From the NCBI RefSeq assembly GCF_003857035.1, contig NZ_QGSY01000270.1, positions 1-45,349 of the forward strand: a stretch of 45,349 nucleotides of DNA. The letters are read 5' to 3'. A program made the translations under genes and the position numbers. Shown here piece after piece: positions 42,694 through 45,349 of this stretch. The notes under the pieces were generated by a model. It was not told where the DNA came from, did no database searches, and saw only the letters and a list, made by a program, of their open reading frames with translations. Source of the stretch: Micromonospora arida. Lineage in GTDB: Bacteria; Actinomycetota; Actinomycetes; Mycobacteriales; Micromonosporaceae. Position 1 is the first letter of the stretch, and the number at the start of each line of letters is the position of its first letter.

Positions 42694-43581
42694 CTACCCG
42701 AACTCGCAGAACACCACCGAAGCGTCGTCGGTGGACTTGTGTCGGCGCAGCCGATCGGGGTGGTCGCGCTCGGCGTCCCGCACCCGGTCGATCAACGCGC
42801 CCGGACCGTCGACGCTCAGCAGGTCCAGCAGACCGGCCCAGTCGGTGAGCGCGAACTGCTCCACCGCGCTGGACGCGCCGTCACTGAGCAGCGCCGCCCG
42901 CCGTAGCGCCCCCGGACCGCGCCGGGGCACGGTCCCGGTGACCGCGTGGAAGGCCGCGTCCGGGTCGGAGGCCGCCACCCAGTAGCCGTGGGTGCGGTTC
43001 ATCCGCTCCCGCTGGACGCTCACCGCGTGCCGGAACCGGGTGACCGGGTCCGCCGCACCGCCCGGCACGACGGCCACGGTCTCCCGCAGCTCCGCCATCG
43101 CCGCGTCCAGCCGGTTGTCGGTGACCACGCTGACCTGCCCGCCGACGTCGAGGACCAGCGGACTGTCGCAGAGCACCAGGTAGTCCACCTGGTCGCCGCA
43201 GTCCCGCAGGAGGCAGACCGTGCTGGACGGGGTGCCCGGATGGTCGAGGTCGCACTGCCCGCCGTGGTCGGCGCGTACGGCGAGGATGGCCGCGGCCAGG
43301 TTGCTGGTCAGCCGTGCAGCCGGGCGTACCGCCTCGGCGACGCCGATCCGGGCGGCCAGGTGCCGGACGTACCACTCGGGCCCGTGCACGCAGCCGGTGT
43401 CGAAGCCGTCCGGCACCGTCGCGCCGTCCAGGACACCGACCAGCGGGCCGAACCGGAAGACCAGGTCCTCGTTGACCGGCCGACCCGGGGCCGACGCGGA
43501 CGCGGAGCGTACCCGCATCAGCGACACCGGCCCCGGCGCACCGATCCGATCAGCGCTGTCGAAGGTCGTCGACGGCCGCAT
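42694..43581 (-). CDS. PP2C-like (SpoIIE-type) phosphatase-related protein
   Basis: The 295-residue protein has PP2C-fold landmarks: RPVNEDLVF with the metal Asp, LVGVLDGAT (Asp-Gly), a long helical middle, AALLSDGASSAVEQF, and STDDASVVFCEF. Such proteins dephosphorylate Ser/Thr on proteins, often regulators. The ATG at 43581 follows GGGGGAG and overlaps the DUF3618 gene end by 32 bp, so it is likely co-transcribed and coupled. A start at MRVRSASASAPG (43518) is an alternative. The assignment is moderate because the metal-site pattern was judged by eye. Confidence 0.72.
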   Translation of the reverse strand: MRPSTTFDSADRIGAPGPVSLMRVRSASASAPGRPVNEDLVFRFGPLVGVLDGATVPDGFDTGCVHGPEWYVRHLAARIGVAEAVRPAARLTSNLAAAILAVRADHGGQCDLDHPGTPSSTVCLLRDCGDQVDYLVLCDSPLVLDVGGQVSVVTDNRLDAAMAELRETVAVVPGGAADPVTRFRHAVSVQRERMNRTHGYWVAASDPDAAFHAVTGTVPRRGPGALRRAALLSDGASSAVEQFALTDWAGLLDLLSVDGPGALIDRVRDAERDHPDRLRRHKSTDDASVVFCEFG

Positions 43582-44149
43582 GCGTCTCCCCCTGCACCTG
43601 ACCGGCGGCCGAACGGCCCTGGTCGCGTACCGCGGACACGCCCTGTTGGGCGCTGGACCGGACCGACTGCGCAGCCTGCTGCGCAGGCTCCCGCAGGTTG
43701 TCCTGCATCTGGTGGCCGACCCGGCTCGCCTGCTCGCGCAGCTCACCGGAGTGCTCACTCACCATGCTTCGCGCGCGCCCGGCGAGCTGCCGTTCACGCC
43801 CGCTCGGCGGGATCAGTGAGGCGGCCAGCAGACCGACTCCGAAGGCGACCAGGCCGGCGGCCATCGGGTTGCCCTGAGCCTGCTCGCGGGAGTGCTGCCC
43901 GAGTGAACGGGTTTCGTCGCGTACCGAACCGGCCGCGTGCGACATCCGTTGGCCAGCCTCCTGGCCAAGGTGATTCGAGCTGCCCATCATCTTCTCCTTC
44001 GCTCGGGTGAACGCCCCGCGGGCCTGCCCGACGCGGTCACCGGCGATCCGACGCGGGTTGACCCTGTCGGTCAGCGCGTCGACGTCACTGCTCAACTCGT
44101 TGCGGGTGGTCTCGATCTCCCGCCGGATCCGATCCGGATCAGTGGACAT
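43550..44149 (-). CDS. DUF3618-domain membrane protein
   Basis: The 199-residue protein begins MSTDPDRIRREIETTRNELSSDVDALTDRVNPRRI, the DUF3618 signature. A polar helical region follows, then one membrane helix (NPMAAGLVAFGVGLLAASLIPP) and a long Gln/Ala/Arg-rich coiled tail. Function is unknown; such proteins are membrane-associated and accompany holin-X proteins in actinobacteria. The ATG at 44149 has GGGAGGG upstream. It starts 22 bp after the end of the holin-X gene. Confidence 0.88.
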   Translation of the reverse strand: MSTDPDRIRREIETTRNELSSDVDALTDRVNPRRIAGDRVGQARGAFTRAKEKMMGSSNHLGQEAGQRMSHAAGSVRDETRSLGQHSREQAQGNPMAAGLVAFGVGLLAASLIPPSGRERQLAGRARSMVSEHSGELREQASRVGHQMQDNLREPAQQAAQSVRSSAQQGVSAVRDQGRSAAGQVQGETHAAVDDLRQR

Positions 44150-44171
44150 GACCTGTTCCCTCCCGACTCGT

Positions 44172-44567
44172 TCACCGACCCCGCAGGGCGTCCGGTAGCT
44201 CCCGGGCAGTCTGCTTCGTCCGGGGCAGAACCGCACGAGCCCGCTTCAGCTGGGTCCGGGCGTTGATGAAGAGACCACCGGCCACGGCGGCCCAGAGGAC
44301 CGCGACGATCAGCGCCGCCCATCCCTGGTCCATCGTGTTGGAAAGCCCCCACCAGACGGCGTACGACACGAAGAGCACCGCCAGGAACCCGGCCAGCCCC
44401 GCGGCGCCGAACATCCCGCCGGCCTTGCCCGCCTGGCTGGCTTCCTCGCGCAGCTCGGCCTTGGCCAGTTCGACCTCCTTGCGCACCAGAGTGGACATGT
44501 CCCGGGTCACGTCGCCGATCAGCTCGCCGACCGAGGCCTGGGTCCGCTCCTTCTCCGGGGCGCTCAC
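44172..44567 (-). CDS. Phage holin-like superfamily III / actinobacterial holin-X protein
   Basis: The 131-residue protein has a helical N-terminal segment (SVGELIGDVTRDMSTLVRKEVELAKAEL) followed by two membrane helices (AGLAGFLAVLFVSYAVWWGL and ALIVAVLWAAVAGGLFINAR) and a basic tail. This is the layout of the family annotated as holin-X or DUF1469, a host envelope protein rather than a phage lysis gene. The GTG start overlaps the stop of the preceding gene (GTGA). Confidence 0.87.
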   Translation of the reverse strand: MSAPEKERTQASVGELIGDVTRDMSTLVRKEVELAKAELREEASQAGKAGGMFGAAGLAGFLAVLFVSYAVWWGLSNTMDQGWAALIVAVLWAAVAGGLFINARTQLKRARAVLPRTKQTARELPDALRGR

Positions 44568-45202
44568 GGTGCCACCCCGCCGGGCAGGTCCCGCGCCTGT
44601 GCGCCGGAGGGCGAGACGTTCTGCGCCCGCGCCGTACCCACGTACGGCTGCTGACCGGCGTCCGCCGGTGCACCCTGCGCGGATGACGGGGCACCGGACG
44701 CGCTTGCGGACCGACCGTTGCCCGAGGCCGGCGCGGTCAGGCCACGGGTGAGCCGTCCGACCAGCAGCCCGGCCACCGCCGCGCCCGCGAGGAACGTCGT
44801 CGGGTGCTGCCGCGCGTACGTGCGGACCTCGTCGAGCACCTCGCCGGGTTCGCGCTCGTCGAGCCAACCGGCGGCATGCTGGGCGGCGTCGGCCGCCTTG
44901 CGTACCACCTGACCGGCCAACCCGGAATCGCCGTCCCGTTCGGCCATCGAACTGAGGTTCTGACCCAGGTCGCGCAGGCCCGCTGCGGCCCGCCGCTGCT
45001 GCGTCTGCGCCTGGTCCCGAAGTTGCCCAGTGGCCTCACCGGTCAACTGCTGGGCCTGTCGCCGCGCCTCTGCGGCCACCTGCCCGCCCTGTTCAGCTGC
45101 GGTGTGGGCGACCTGACCTCCGGCCTGCGCGGCCTGCTGGCCGACGCGCGAGGCCTCCTGGCGGGCCTGCTGACCTCTGCCGCTCTGGTTCGTTGCCGTC
45201 AT
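44564..45202 (-). CDS. Coiled-coil envelope protein with one membrane segment
   Basis: The 212-residue protein is very rich in Gln, Ala and Gly at the start (a predicted coiled coil, about 1-95). A helix (TTFLAGAAVAGLLVGRLTRGL) follows, then a Ser/Gly/Pro tail. It resembles late-embryogenesis-like or nutrient-stress proteins that precede holin-X and DUF3618 genes in actinobacteria. The ATG at 45202 follows GGGAGCGGGG. It is the first gene of a probable four-gene unit running to the PP2C-like gene. The 147 bp upstream contain no clear promoter. Confidence 0.75.
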   Translation of the reverse strand: MTATNQSGRGQQARQEASRVGQQAAQAGGQVAHTAAEQGGQVAAEARRQAQQLTGEATGQLRDQAQTQQRRAAAGLRDLGQNLSSMAERDGDSGLAGQVVRKAADAAQHAAGWLDEREPGEVLDEVRTYARQHPTTFLAGAAVAGLLVGRLTRGLTAPASGNGRSASASGAPSSAQGAPADAGQQPYVGTARAQNVSPSGAQARDLPGGVAP

Positions 45203-45349
45203 ACCCCGCTCCCTTCCTGGGCCCGAGGTCGCGTGCGACCCCGGAACGCCTCCCGCGTACCCGCCGGGCCAGCCCCCATGCGACCGCGGCGGGCCCGCCC
45301 GGCCGGCCGACCACCTCCGCGACCTTGCATTTTCTGCCCCGACAAAGAC

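Noticed and set aside
44172..44567. Prophage lysis cassette (holin)
   Set aside because: There are no endolysin, integrase or structural genes; the neighbours are host envelope proteins of the same recurring set.

Overview
The window is a very GC-rich actinobacterial chromosome segment. The conservon (sensor kinase, roadblock, DUF742, GTPase), the Cdc48-like ATPase, the stand-alone GroEL with CIRCE sites, the actinobacterial holin-X and DUF3618 envelope proteins and the codon use fit a Micromonosporaceae bacterium such as Micromonospora. The genus is an inference. I saw no tRNA, rRNA, phage, integrase, transposase or CRISPR array.

Layout. 1-8.3 kb: end of a DinG-type helicase, AI-2E family permease, a GroES-like protein, a 55-residue membrane protein, a PrsW protease, a class V aminotransferase (cysteine desulfurase-like) behind a SAM-IV riboswitch, a FUSC-type membrane protein, an HD-domain protein and a DUF4031 protein. 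8.3-12.2 kb: FAD-linked oxidase, a lipoprotein and GlpD. 12.4-16.4 kb: a subtilase fused to a polytopic membrane region, a tandem GNAT and a small unknown protein. 16.4-20.6 kb: GroEL with two CIRCE operators, a proline-rich membrane protein, a cold-shock protein and a GNAT. 20.9-25.4 kb: PaaN, a tandem GNAT and a threonine synthase-like enzyme behind a SAM-I riboswitch. 25.5-28.6 kb: an EamA exporter and ArsR regulator sharing twin operators, a DoxX protein inside a 27-bp inverted repeat, and a DUF4232 lipoprotein. 28.6-32.3 kb: an ABC permease coupled to a hydrolase-ABC ATPase fusion. 32.7-41 kb: a conservon with an extra membrane sensor, then a Cdc48-like ATPase (Cpa). 41-45.3 kb: a secreted SMP-30-like propeller, a GNAT, a PP2C-like protein and three small envelope proteins in a probable operon.

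How the genes may work together. The most striking link is that two distant genes each sit behind a SAM-sensing riboswitch of a different class. One encodes a cysteine desulfurase-like enzyme (SAM-IV) and the other a threonine synthase-like enzyme (SAM-I). Together they suggest a methionine route in which sulfur taken from cysteine is placed on O-phosphohomoserine. This is a hypothesis, and no sulfur-carrier gene is visible in the window. The conservon is a membrane-associated G-protein-like signalling unit. The groEL promoter is embedded in HrcA operators. Convergent gene ends are repeatedly separated by strong symmetric hairpins, two of which belong to one dispersed repeat family.
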